Assembly: GCA_949358305.1 (NCBI GenBank)
Contig: OX442315.1
Span: 7,652,427 to 7,716,426, forward strand
Length of the DNA stretch: 64,000 nt
Reading direction: 5' to 3'
Source of the DNA: Strigamia acuminata
Lineage: Eukaryota > Arthropoda > Chilopoda > Geophilomorpha > Linotaeniidae
Positions 1 through 8,842 of the stretch are shown here, in pieces; the stretch's first letter is position 1; each line of letters starts with the position of its first letter. A program made the position numbers and the translations under genes. The notes under the pieces are model-generated. The model was given only the letters and a program-made list of their open reading frames with translations, did no database searches and was not told the DNA's origin.

Positions 1-1889
1 TTCGACACGTTTTTCTGGCGGCCATTTTGAAATCGAATAGATCGGCGAAGGAAGTCAGATCTGCGCATGCTCAAGGTTTACTTTGAACGAGTTAAAAACC
101 GATTCTACAATGAAGTTTTTGTAATCGGATTTTGGTAATTTGGAATTGAACGCGCCTACTGTGTGATGACTTTCGGCTTTTTCTTGTTTTTGGTTTAATT
201 GCAACATACAGTTGTTTTGAAAAGTGACTGCAGTTGCTATTTGGGGGCAATGCTGCGAAACCAATTAATTATTACAACATCACAGACTACTAGCTTAATA
301 TAGTTTGGAAAACAGCAATTATTGATACAGCACATGCTGTAAAGCTGCCTGATTCAGTTTATTGCATTGAGCGGCTTGCTTGGATCTTTTATCCATTGCT
401 CGGTGCAGAAAGCAAGAGGCATTGAAGAATTAAGAGCACTTGGCAAAGTGCTATTCATGCCCAATTTCTTGTAAGTGTGACACATTCATTGATTTATTCT
501 GACAAATATACAATAGTATGCAAGAGAAAAACAACCTTTTAAGAGAAAATCAATGGCCAGAGTTGGGGTTTTAGCCACTAGATGATTTGGGGCCCATGAA
601 TTGTATAGGTGCTCCTTTTGTCTGAAAAATTATTGCTGTGTGCAGCCATTTTCAAAGTGTAAAAGTGTTGGACTAGTAATTATTTTGGTCAATTGGGGCC
701 CCAGACATTATTTGATTTTGGGGCCCCAGACACTATTTGATTTTGGGGCCCCATCTGCTCCAAATGTGAAAAGAGGTTACCACTTAGGCTGAATATTCAA
801 GTGTAAATATTTTCAATTGTGTGAGTCATGCCCATGGGTTTTGAACAGGAAATGAATCATTACTTCTCTTACATCCTGTTTGAGGGCTTTGTATAAAAAA
901 AACAACTTTTGTGATAAAACAGCCATCACCAATCACAATACATGTATTGAACATGCCACATGAGGAAGAGTTGACCTTTGTATCTTGGGAGATATGAATA
1001 CAGACTTTGGTTCATATCCCCATGCTGTACCAATTGGGATTGCAATCCAGAGATATCAGAGGGTTTTTACTTTCTCACCCTTTGTCTAATGGGTTCTCCC
1101 AATCCTGAGAGAACAAATCTGATTTGATAAAATTCTTGTGGTATTTTTATCTCAAATATTTTTCCTCTCTTTTTTGCACAGTTGGGAGGTTCCAATTCAC
1201 CAGGAATGAACAAGAGATCAGCATATTCATTTGCATTGAAAACACCAGGTATATATAGAATTCTTTGAATTTCTCTTTGTTTGGATTTTTAGAGGGAAAT
1301 GTTAAGTGGTGCCTAGAATTGGAATTTTTTTTTCTTCAACAATTGAACTTTTTCCATGTGAGTTTGGCAGGTTGCCAAATAGTTTGCTATCAAGGATTTT
1401 ATAATTTATCTTGGAATTTTGGCAGTTGGAAGTTGCAACAGTTAAAGTTGGGGTTGAATTTCAAGTATTGGGTGTCATGATGCATTGATTTTTCAGGTTG
1501 TTTTCAAAAATAGACTGTTAAATAAGATTGTGCAAGTTTAGAGCAACAAAAATTGAAGTATTCTGTTGTTGTTTGTTTATTTATTAGCTATTAATTCTAT
1601 ACAAAGCTTGAAAAACACAAAGGAGAGATATTTTTATTATCTGGATATCAAAGCAGATGAACAGTAAGCATTGAGATAGTGAAGGAAATTTAAGTTTTTG
1701 TTTCTGGTCAAATGCATTCTGATGAATTAAAAAAATAACTTAAATTTGCCTGGAAACTTTGCATTTTTATATAAAATAATATATACCACCAAATCATCAC
1801 ACAGAACAATCGTGACTTTTGCACGTTAATCTGATCTACCCTCATCACGAATCTAATCTTAACCATTTTTTCAAGATATGCTTCTAAAA
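1..1889. other. Gene-free 5' flank of the zinc-finger gene
   Basis: I see no convincing coding exon here. Short open frames exist in several frames but lack codon bias, splice context or recognisable domains. The stretch is AT-rich. It may contain the untranslated first exon(s) or promoter of the zinc-finger gene, whose coding exon begins with a splice acceptor at about 2718, but I cannot place a transcription start. Confidence 0.5.
695..752. repeat. 25-bp tandem repeat with GGGGCCCC blocks
   Basis: GGGGCCCC recurs at 695, 720 and 745, separated by nearly identical 17-bp spacers (AGACAYTATTTGATTTT), so the unit is 25 bp in about 2.3 copies. It is a short local duplication with no evident function. 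Confidence 0.8.
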
Positions 1890-2144
1890 GGGGCATGTGA
1901 TCTAGCGCGACACTATCTACCGCGACATGAATGTACCGCGACTTTGGAAACTGCGACTGCGTGTATTTTGGGTTTTTCTTTTTCTAATTCCTAAGAAGGG
2001 CTAACAAGGGGGGGGGGGTGTGCCTCCTTGATTTCCTGTGAACCTAACCTTACTGGTTTTTTGATGCAAAACCATTTTTTTGGGACGGCTTGTCGCGGTA
2101 CACTGTTGTCGCGGTAAATAATGTCGCGCTAGATGTGCGCCCCC
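1890..2144. mobile_element. MITE with CGCGAC-type inverted termini and 8-bp target duplication
   Basis: The ends are inverted repeats of about 50 bp built from TCTAGCGCGACA and TACCGCGACA blocks. The element is flanked by the perfect direct repeat TTCTAAAA at 1882-1889 and 2145-2152, an 8-bp target duplication as in hAT-type transposition. The core carries AAGAAGGGCTAACAAGG and GAACCTAACCTT, which recur in copies or fragments near 21.04, 22.0 and 38.2 kb. It encodes nothing. Confidence 0.85.
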
Positions 2145-2523
2145 TTCTAAAACTGCCCCAAAGCTGAAAATGTGCCATCGAAAAAATGTTTATTCACGAT
2201 TTGTACTTTGGCGCCTTTGTTTGGGGTTGTATTTCGGTGCTCCCATATTGCTTGGATGTGTTGCACAACTGCGGCAGTCAAACTTGTAAATACTCAACAA
2301 TCAGCCACTGAGTTTTCCATGCGTCATTCAAATTGGACAAAACGGGTCACATGTTAGATTTAGGTTTTGCCATAGAATTTCAAAAAAAATTATTCGGCAA
2401 ATTTGGTATGAGGAAAGAAATTTGATGTTTGGTGATTCGGGTGTTCACTGGTTGTCTTTGTCTTTAGAAACTTTTTGTACATTGTTTGGGTGAATTGTTG
2501 CACTTATTATTGTTGATTATGTA

Positions 2524-2677
2524 CAGTGGTGTTCCAAAAAAGTGCACCCTCACTCTATGCTATACAAGTATTATCACCTGTTAATGTCTGGTGTTTCATC
2601 TAGTGGCAAAACACGAAATTACTCACAATTTTAATTGCTCGTCAAGAGTGAGAGTCCAGTTTTTTTGAACAGGGCTG
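2524..2677. mobile_element. Mariner/Tc1-like MITE, TA target
   Basis: A 154-bp element begins CAGTGGTGTTCCAAAAAAG and its other end, reverse-complemented, reads CAGCCCTGTTCAAAAAAAC. Both ends continue to a shared CTCACTCT block, giving about 33 bp of imperfect inverted repeat. A TA dinucleotide flanks each side (2522-2523 and 2678-2679). It ends about 40 bp before the splice acceptor of the zinc-finger coding exon. Confidence 0.8.
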
Positions 2678-2729
2678 TAAATTGCGATTTCTCAAGTTAA
2701 GTTCAAACTTTGTTTCAGTTTCATCGAAA

Positions 2730-5700
2730 ATGATGAGATGTGTTCGCTGCCGAATTGAATACCAGACCCAAAACGAATTTGAAGCACATCTGCTCAGTCA
2801 TATTTATTCAGACGAAATTCCAATTCTCAAACTTGAAGTGCTCAGCAAACGAGAAATTCGTGACTGGACAAAAAGCCGGCAAAGAAGACGGCATAGGGTG
2901 TCATCGTGGGACACGGGGACAGACGAAACTAGAATATACAGCATTGACAAAGCTAGAGGAGGAACTCGCATGCGGCTCAGAAGAGTCAGCGATTCCAACC
3001 GTGAAGCACTTGAAACTGCAAATTGGGAGCACAACAATTCAGAATCCTTGGATAGCAGTTTATCTTCCGAAGCATTCGAGTCGAACTTTATTGATAATGC
3101 AACAGATGTTGACAACCCAACCTCAGAAACTGTGCAATCAGCTAGCGATACTACAGTAATCGACAAAGTACCAGTGTCGAATACTGAGGAAATAACATCA
3201 ATTGAAGAAGAATCAGTACATCAGACCGTGGAAACAGTACTATCCGATACGGAAGCGATGCAGAACGTTATGGATGCAATTCTGACTGCTGTTGAAACTG
3301 ACCAAACTGCTCCAGAAGAAAAGGCAATAGCTGCTGAAGGAATGGCGACAACGGCGCTAGTGCCGTACAATCCATCGAACGAAGTTTTGAATGCCAATAC
3401 TAGCAGTTTTTCTATTGTTCCATCGGGGAATGTCAACAGGATACCTGATTACCTGACAGCTGTTCAACCGCTCGTGGTCAAGAGCGTGTCGGTACCATCA
3501 ATACAGTTTTCTCAGAATAGCGCCAATCAAATGAGCGGAGCAGTTGTACAGCAAAACACGGTGGTGCAACAACACACGACTGTTTTACAGCAGAACATGT
3601 ACATCCAACAGAATTGGATCCATAATGCCGTCAACTCGGTAATTCTACCTGTAGCCACAAACTCACAGATGGTGATGCCGGTCATGCAGCAGCAACCGCA
3701 TTACAACACTTCCCAGATAATGCAAGCTCCATATCCGGTCCTAACGTCGACGCTAAATCAAACCGTGACCCAATTTCAGCAGCCGGTTGCAACTCCCCAG
3801 CTGGGCATGCAATCAGCCTTTCAATCATCATCAAATTCGGTTGTCAGCAGTCAAACGTTCACCGCACAAATGCAGAGAATGGAAATGGAGGCCTTGTCTT
3901 CAGCTACGCAATCTGCAACCGTGAAAGCAAATTTGCCCTCCGGCTACAAGTGCACTTTGTGCCCCACACAGTGCAGGACCAAAGTGGAACTGGACTTGCA
4001 CACAATGTCTCACAAGGGTTCCCATTTGACATGCAACATATGTGGCTTTGTGTTAAACAACTACAATGCTTTCAGAGAGCACAGACTGATACATCAATCG
4101 ACTTCGAACAGCACTAGTGGAGGCTGTGTCCAAGAGAATGCGCAGAAGGAAGCGCGGCTGTTACCAGCGATTTTACGGCGGCCGGTTATGGCAGCACAGG
4201 TTACACAGCGCGAAGTGGTTCAGATCAGCGATGACAGTGCTGTCAGGAGAGGGTCAGTGCTGAAGAAACCAGAGAACAATTTGAATGAAGCAGTGAAAGC
4301 AACTACTTCTAAAACTGTAACGTTTCGAAATCTTCAGGGTGATCTTAGCCCGTGTGTAATAACGCCGTCAACAAATGCAGTCAAAACTGTATCGTTAGGT
4401 CCTTCGATTACCACGGTGCCGATTAGTACAAATCCTAAAAGTCTAGTGATAATTCCAACAAGTCAGAAAAAGACTATTTATCCACAATTGCTACCAGCTC
4501 CGGCTACTTCCCAGAGGGTACCTGTCATCCAGAATGTTATGAGTGCAGGGATTACACCAGTCACTCAGGCCCAGAGTCAAGGAAACCCAGTACACATATT
4601 GCCCAAGCCACAGACCGAAGCCCGTGCGGCGAATCAAGCAATTTCTCAGATTTTGAAGAATCAACATCTGACGGTGATGCCGATAAATTCCAGGCCGTTG
4701 ACTACTTCGTCTTCGTCAAATTCATTCTCTTCAATTCCTACTTCGGCAACTTCGGCTCCAATTGTCGTGACCGAAGCAACTACTGTGCAGCGTCCACCGA
4801 ATGTTCCAACACCATTACTACGGAATAAAGAATTAACCATTACGGCGCTCGAGAATCTTCAGCCAGATGTCACGTGTCTCGGGAACTTTAAAAGGCCAGA
4901 GCAAGGAAATTCAAACATCAGCATATTGCCAGTACCAAAGCCTCATCCACCAATTAATAATTCAACTAATGTTGTGGACAACACCTATGCTCGAAGAATG
5001 CTACCAATGGTGAATAGGGGCGTGCCACCGTTAGTTCCTATCACGCAAAGATCCACCAATTTAGCAAATTGCCTAAAGACACCCACAAATTCAGGAAATT
5101 ATCAGAGATTACCAAACAATCTGGGAAATTACCAAAGGGTAGCGATTAATCCTGGGAATTATCAAAAGCCACCGAATAACACTGGAAATAACCAACAATT
5201 ATCGAGTAATCCGAGTAATTATCAGAAATTACCATTCAATCCTGGCAATTACCAAAAGCAGGCAATCAACCCAGGTTCTTATCCGCGGCAAGTGCGAGAC
5301 AACAGCAGCGTATTCTCCAAAAGTGCTTTGTTACCTGGCAATAGGCAATTTCCACCATATCCCATAACGTCCCAGTCAACACTGACCCCTGTAAACAGAA
5401 TTCCACAAAACACGCAAGTAATCTACAGCGGTGCTGGGATGGCCAGTGGGCAGCAAGTCAGAAATCAGCAAAATATCCAATTGCAACAACAGCTACCAAC
5501 ACCCAGGCAAATACTGACCATACAATTGCCCAGAATGCAGAACTCAATTCAGCAACCAGGAACTACACAGCAGAATAGATTCAATTCACCTCAACAACAA
5601 CAACAACAACAACAAATGGCCAGAATGCAACAGCTGAGACAGATGCAGTATACTGCACAACAGCATGCTCAACAACAACAACAACAAAGGCAAGCTCAGC

Positions 5701-7844
5701 AGCAACAACAACAAAGGCAAGCTCAGCAGCAGCAACAACAAAGGCAAGCTCAGCAGCAGCAGCAACAACAAAGACAAGCTCTGCAGCAACAGCAACAACG
5801 GCAAGCTCAACAACAACAAGCTCAACAACAACAAGCTCAACAGCAACAGGCATACAGGATCCAGTCAAATTATCCGCCATTGGCACCTAGGTACCCTCAG
5901 CAACAGCAGACTGTAGCCAGACCTAATCTTCCTCCGCCATATCCTCTCAGCAGGGGACGACCTAGACTGTGTGAACGGGCAATTAATGTCCAACCACAGC
6001 CTAATCAGTCATCATGCAGATACCTTGCACCACAAAGTAAGGACCTCTACTATGCTGTCACCAATTCCACTACCCAGAGTTATCCCACTGCTTCGTACCA
6101 ACAAGCTACAAGTCGGCAGTGGCACCAACCTCAGTACTCAAGTGCCAATGTGGCTGGTAATTGCATGAGACCGAAGGAAAGTAGTATACTGATGCCGCCG
6201 CCTTCACAGCCACCTCCCAGACTGAACCACAAATTTCCACCGGGAACTTCCACCCACGAAACAAATCTTTCATTACCGTATATGAACACCACTCGCCAAA
6301 CAAGCGTACAGGATGTTGAATCACTGACTTGTGGGATTTGTTCAAGGGATTTTGCTAATCCAGCTGAACTGTCAAGTCACTTAGTTACTCACATAAAGGA
6401 TAGAGAAACTGATAACATAAGTCCTGATATAATCTTCTGTTCTCCGAATGCCTTTTCGACGATGCCCAACATCAAGCAAGAAAGGCCGTCGACACCATCG
6501 GAGACTGAATTTCAGGACGAAGAGAATGAATTCGGATTCATAATTTCTTCGGTGAGGACCGTGTCTGAAGATCAGTTGGATTTAGGCGAAGACATGCAAA
6601 GTATAATGAGCATTGACAATTTTGCTACACTAGATGATGATTTTGTAGAGTTGTTGGAAGTAGATGAAGACGAAGATATTGTAAAAAGTATTTTGGATGA
6701 TATAACTGATGTGATTGAGGTTACCCATCAGTTGTTGGATGTTGATGGGGTTGAATCAGATGTATCTCAAGTTCTGGAGGCAATTCTGGAGACAACGGTT
6801 ACCGAAGAGAAGAGCACTATCGATGAATTGAGTGGAAACAGTTTTCTGTCGGAGGAGTTTGATGATGTTCTTGAGATTAAAGCGGACGATGCTGCATCTG
6901 TCGGAAGTGAAAATGATGACAACAACAGTTTGGTACTGTCATTGGACGATGAAGATTTCAGGAACGAAGACAAAATGTCGGTGGATGAAGAGAATCCGAT
7001 TGATGTTGAAATGGACTGCGAAGTTAAATGTCTTCCTGGGCCAGAAGATGTAGAAAGATGTTTATCGGATGTAGTCAATCTATCTCCTATGCAATCTGAT
7101 TTGAGTGATGGACCTGTTACTCTGTCATGCCATTACTGCGACTGCCCGTTCGACAAACTTTCGGAGGCGTTGGAACATGCGAAAAGCCATTCACTCACCC
7201 CTAGTGACTTAAATAAGGAATATCAAAGACTATGTTCGATCTACTTCTCAAAACTGACTAAAAGTGAACGGCGAAATCGACAAACAAAAGTTGCCTTGCA
7301 AACCAGAAACATTGCTCCGAAGCGCAAACTTTCGAATACTTCGGACGACGTTTGCCTTAAAATGCAAAAAATGTCTTCGAAACACGTATTGGCTACCTCC
7401 GCCAAGCAGAAATATTCCTATTTGAGTCCTGCTTTAAAGATTACTTGTATTAATTGTGGGAAAAAGTTTGGACAGTACAAAATTTACCTCTGTCATAAAA
7501 AGAACTGTAATCATATACTGCCACGAGAAAGTGTTGATTCACCCAAGTCCTTTCCCCTGTCTGTCACCATCCCTCCATCGCTTCGCGACTCTTCCATGGT
7601 TATTCCAGTTCTTGACTTGCAGAAAGCAGCAATAGAGACTTTAGCATCTTGTGGTGTTACCACATTTATCCCATTGTCATGTAATGGATCAAATGGGGGG
7701 AAATGTGGCCTGGGGATACCTGTGTTGCAGGGAAGTGCTTTAGTGAACACTCAAGTTACTAATAAATTGAAGGAAATGGGGGTTGTTAATGTAGTTCCAT
7801 TAGATCCAGTAGATTTTGCTAATTCGCAAAAAAATAAGATTTGA
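2730..7844 (+). CDS. Large polyQ-rich C2H2 zinc-finger protein (1704 aa), one coding exon
   Basis: The open frame extends upstream, but TTTGTTTCAG at 2709-2718 is a good splice acceptor, so I place the start at the first ATG after it (2730, MMRCVRC). Six C2H2 fingers are visible: residues 4-24 (C4, C7, H20, H24), about 407-429, 433-456, 1198-1222, 1465-1487 and 1570-1595. The last has a longer His/Cys tail. The linkers are Ser/Thr/Asn/Gln-rich and disordered-looking, with a decapeptide repeat (NPGNYQKxPN type, nt 5087-5300), a glutamine tract of mixed CAA/CAG codons (nt 5596-5850) and an acidic stretch (nt 6490-7030). The C-terminus holds two related IPVL...GV...PL modules (nt 7590-7815). Fingers this scattered suggest a nuclear DNA- or RNA-binding regulator, but I do not recognise the family, and target and role are unknown. 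Confidence 0.9.
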   Translation: MMRCVRCRIEYQTQNEFEAHLLSHIYSDEIPILKLEVLSKREIRDWTKSRQRRRHRVSSWDTGTDETRIYSIDKARGGTRMRLRRVSDSNREALETANWEHNNSESLDSSLSSEAFESNFIDNATDVDNPTSETVQSASDTTVIDKVPVSNTEEITSIEEESVHQTVETVLSDTEAMQNVMDAILTAVETDQTAPEEKAIAAEGMATTALVPYNPSNEVLNANTSSFSIVPSGNVNRIPDYLTAVQPLVVKSVSVPSIQFSQNSANQMSGAVVQQNTVVQQHTTVLQQNMYIQQNWIHNAVNSVILPVATNSQMVMPVMQQQPHYNTSQIMQAPYPVLTSTLNQTVTQFQQPVATPQLGMQSAFQSSSNSVVSSQTFTAQMQRMEMEALSSATQSATVKANLPSGYKCTLCPTQCRTKVELDLHTMSHKGSHLTCNICGFVLNNYNAFREHRLIHQSTSNSTSGGCVQENAQKEARLLPAILRRPVMAAQVTQREVVQISDDSAVRRGSVLKKPENNLNEAVKATTSKTVTFRNLQGDLSPCVITPSTNAVKTVSLGPSITTVPISTNPKSLVIIPTSQKKTIYPQLLPAPATSQRVPVIQNVMSAGITPVTQAQSQGNPVHILPKPQTEARAANQAISQILKNQHLTVMPINSRPLTTSSSSNSFSSIPTSATSAPIVVTEATTVQRPPNVPTPLLRNKELTITALENLQPDVTCLGNFKRPEQGNSNISILPVPKPHPPINNSTNVVDNTYARRMLPMVNRGVPPLVPITQRSTNLANCLKTPTNSGNYQRLPNNLGNYQRVAINPGNYQKPPNNTGNNQQLSSNPSNYQKLPFNPGNYQKQAINPGSYPRQVRDNSSVFSKSALLPGNRQFPPYPITSQSTLTPVNRIPQNTQVIYSGAGMASGQQVRNQQNIQLQQQLPTPRQILTIQLPRMQNSIQQPGTTQQNRFNSPQQQQQQQQMARMQQLRQMQYTAQQHAQQQQQQRQAQQQQQQRQAQQQQQQRQAQQQQQQQRQALQQQQQRQAQQQQAQQQQAQQQQAYRIQSNYPPLAPRYPQQQQTVARPNLPPPYPLSRGRPRLCERAINVQPQPNQSSCRYLAPQSKDLYYAVTNSTTQSYPTASYQQATSRQWHQPQYSSANVAGNCMRPKESSILMPPPSQPPPRLNHKFPPGTSTHETNLSLPYMNTTRQTSVQDVESLTCGICSRDFANPAELSSHLVTHIKDRETDNISPDIIFCSPNAFSTMPNIKQERPSTPSETEFQDEENEFGFIISSVRTVSEDQLDLGEDMQSIMSIDNFATLDDDFVELLEVDEDEDIVKSILDDITDVIEVTHQLLDVDGVESDVSQVLEAILETTVTEEKSTIDELSGNSFLSEEFDDVLEIKADDAASVGSENDDNNSLVLSLDDEDFRNEDKMSVDEENPIDVEMDCEVKCLPGPEDVERCLSDVVNLSPMQSDLSDGPVTLSCHYCDCPFDKLSEALEHAKSHSLTPSDLNKEYQRLCSIYFSKLTKSERRNRQTKVALQTRNIAPKRKLSNTSDDVCLKMQKMSSKHVLATSAKQKYSYLSPALKITCINCGKKFGQYKIYLCHKKNCNHILPRESVDSPKSFPLSVTIPPSLRDSSMVIPVLDLQKAAIETLASCGVTTFIPLSCNGSNGGKCGLGIPVLQGSALVNTQVTNKLKEMGVVNVVPLDPVDFANSQKNKI
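5596..5850 (+). repeat. CAA/CAG glutamine-coding repeat
   Basis: An imperfect CAA/CAG array interrupted by GGCAAGCT (encoding RQA) encodes a long Gln-rich tract in the zinc-finger protein. Codon mixing and interruptions argue against recent uninterrupted expansion, but length polymorphism is likely. Long open frames on the opposite strand here are by-products of the triplet repeat. Confidence 0.9.
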
Positions 7845-7911
7845 ATCATAATTAATGCTTTAAGAAAACAATGGTTTTTGTTATTAATGTGTTTTTGTAA
7901 TTTAAGTTTAT

Positions 7912-7917
7912 AATAAA
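7912..7917 (+). terminator. Polyadenylation signal of the zinc-finger gene
   Basis: AATAAA lies 68 bp after the zinc-finger stop codon and is followed by a T-rich stretch, consistent with a short 3' UTR. Confidence 0.7.
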
Positions 7918-8280
7918 CAATTTTTTTCTAACTGTGATTTATTGCCATTTCAGAGTTTAATTTTTGTTGATAATAAAGTATGATTAAAATATTGAAGAAA
8001 TGAAGAGGTCCCAAAGTGATTGCAATCTTCACTTGTCCCAGAGATTTACTAAGGTGATTGGTTTGTATCAACAATGATATACTTTACATTAACAAGATTT
8101 TCATCTGCTGTATCAAAACGTTGGAATGATATCATGGGTGTAATCTGGGAACTGTATTGAGCATTTTGGGGTATTTTCTTAGCAAAAGTTTGTCTAATAA
8201 CTTCAAATCTGTGCAAACTTCTGCAGTACATTCTTGAAAATTTGTTAGACCAATCACATCTTCAGAGTCATCCAACCAAC

Positions 8281-8502
8281 CAGTGCCGGATTAAACCCTG
8301 TGGAGGACCCTTGGCAATCGAAACTCCGGCCCCCTCTTAAAGTAAAATTTTTATTTCTTTGAGTTGATTAACTTTTTTCTATCTTCTGGAAACAATTTAA
8401 GAAATGTTGATTAAATTTTCTTTCAATATAAAATTAATATTATTTTGATCCGTTGTCGCGGGCCCCAAAGGCCTACTCTTCCTATTCGGTAATCCAGCAC
8501 TG
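8281..8502. mobile_element. hAT-like MITE with 8-bp target duplication
   Basis: The ends are CAGTGCCGGATTA and TAATCCAGCACTG (inverted, one mismatch). Flanking 8-mers CAACCAAC (8273-8280) and CAATCAAC (8503-8510) match at 7 of 8 positions. The 222-bp element has no coding capacity. Confidence 0.8.
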
Positions 8503-8578
8503 CAATCAACCATCATTTAGTACTATTTCTCTCCTCGCTTCAGACACAATCAAAAATATGTTATTTAAAAATAAACTA

Positions 8579-8798
8579 CCGTATTTTATCGATTAAGAAC
8601 CGCGGCTCTTATTCAAAACTGCCATTTTTGTCGGCAATTACAATTTCGGTTTTTCGTTTGTTACATTTGTTTAAGCGTAAGTTCATCGTTCGTGAGGTTA
8701 AATACGGAAACAATATCGTACTTTTGCAAAAATACGGTATTCTTGGTGTCTTAGGCGAGGCTACTATTCGAGGGCGACTCTTAATTGGTAAAATACGG
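8579..8798. mobile_element. MITE with CCGTA termini, TA target
   Basis: The left end is CCGTATTTTATCGATTAAGA and the right end reverse-complemented is CCGTATTTTACCAATTAAGA. TA lies on both sides (8577-8578, 8799-8800). It belongs with the elements at 25.4, 26.9, 35.55 and 46.5 kb. It ends 44 bp before the coiled-coil exon at 8843. Confidence 0.8.
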
Positions 8799-8842
8799 TA
8801 ATGATATAAAATAAGGCAAGTAACCATCTTGTTTTACTGTAG

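Noticed and set aside
300-412. Open stretch reading VWKTAIIDTAHAVKLPDSVY
   Set aside because: Short, no matching splice sites or homology I can name; chance frame is likely.
5581-5886. Antisense Val/Leu-rich frames across the polyQ region
   Set aside because: Shadow of the CAA/CAG repeat in the zinc-finger coding exon.
8049-8280. Minus-strand open stretches in two frames (one reading DVIGLTNFQECTAEVC)
   Set aside because: Two competing frames are both open, no splice acceptor pairs with them, and the hAT-like MITE at 8281 interrupts the upstream side. They could be a decayed terminal exon, but evidence is insufficient.
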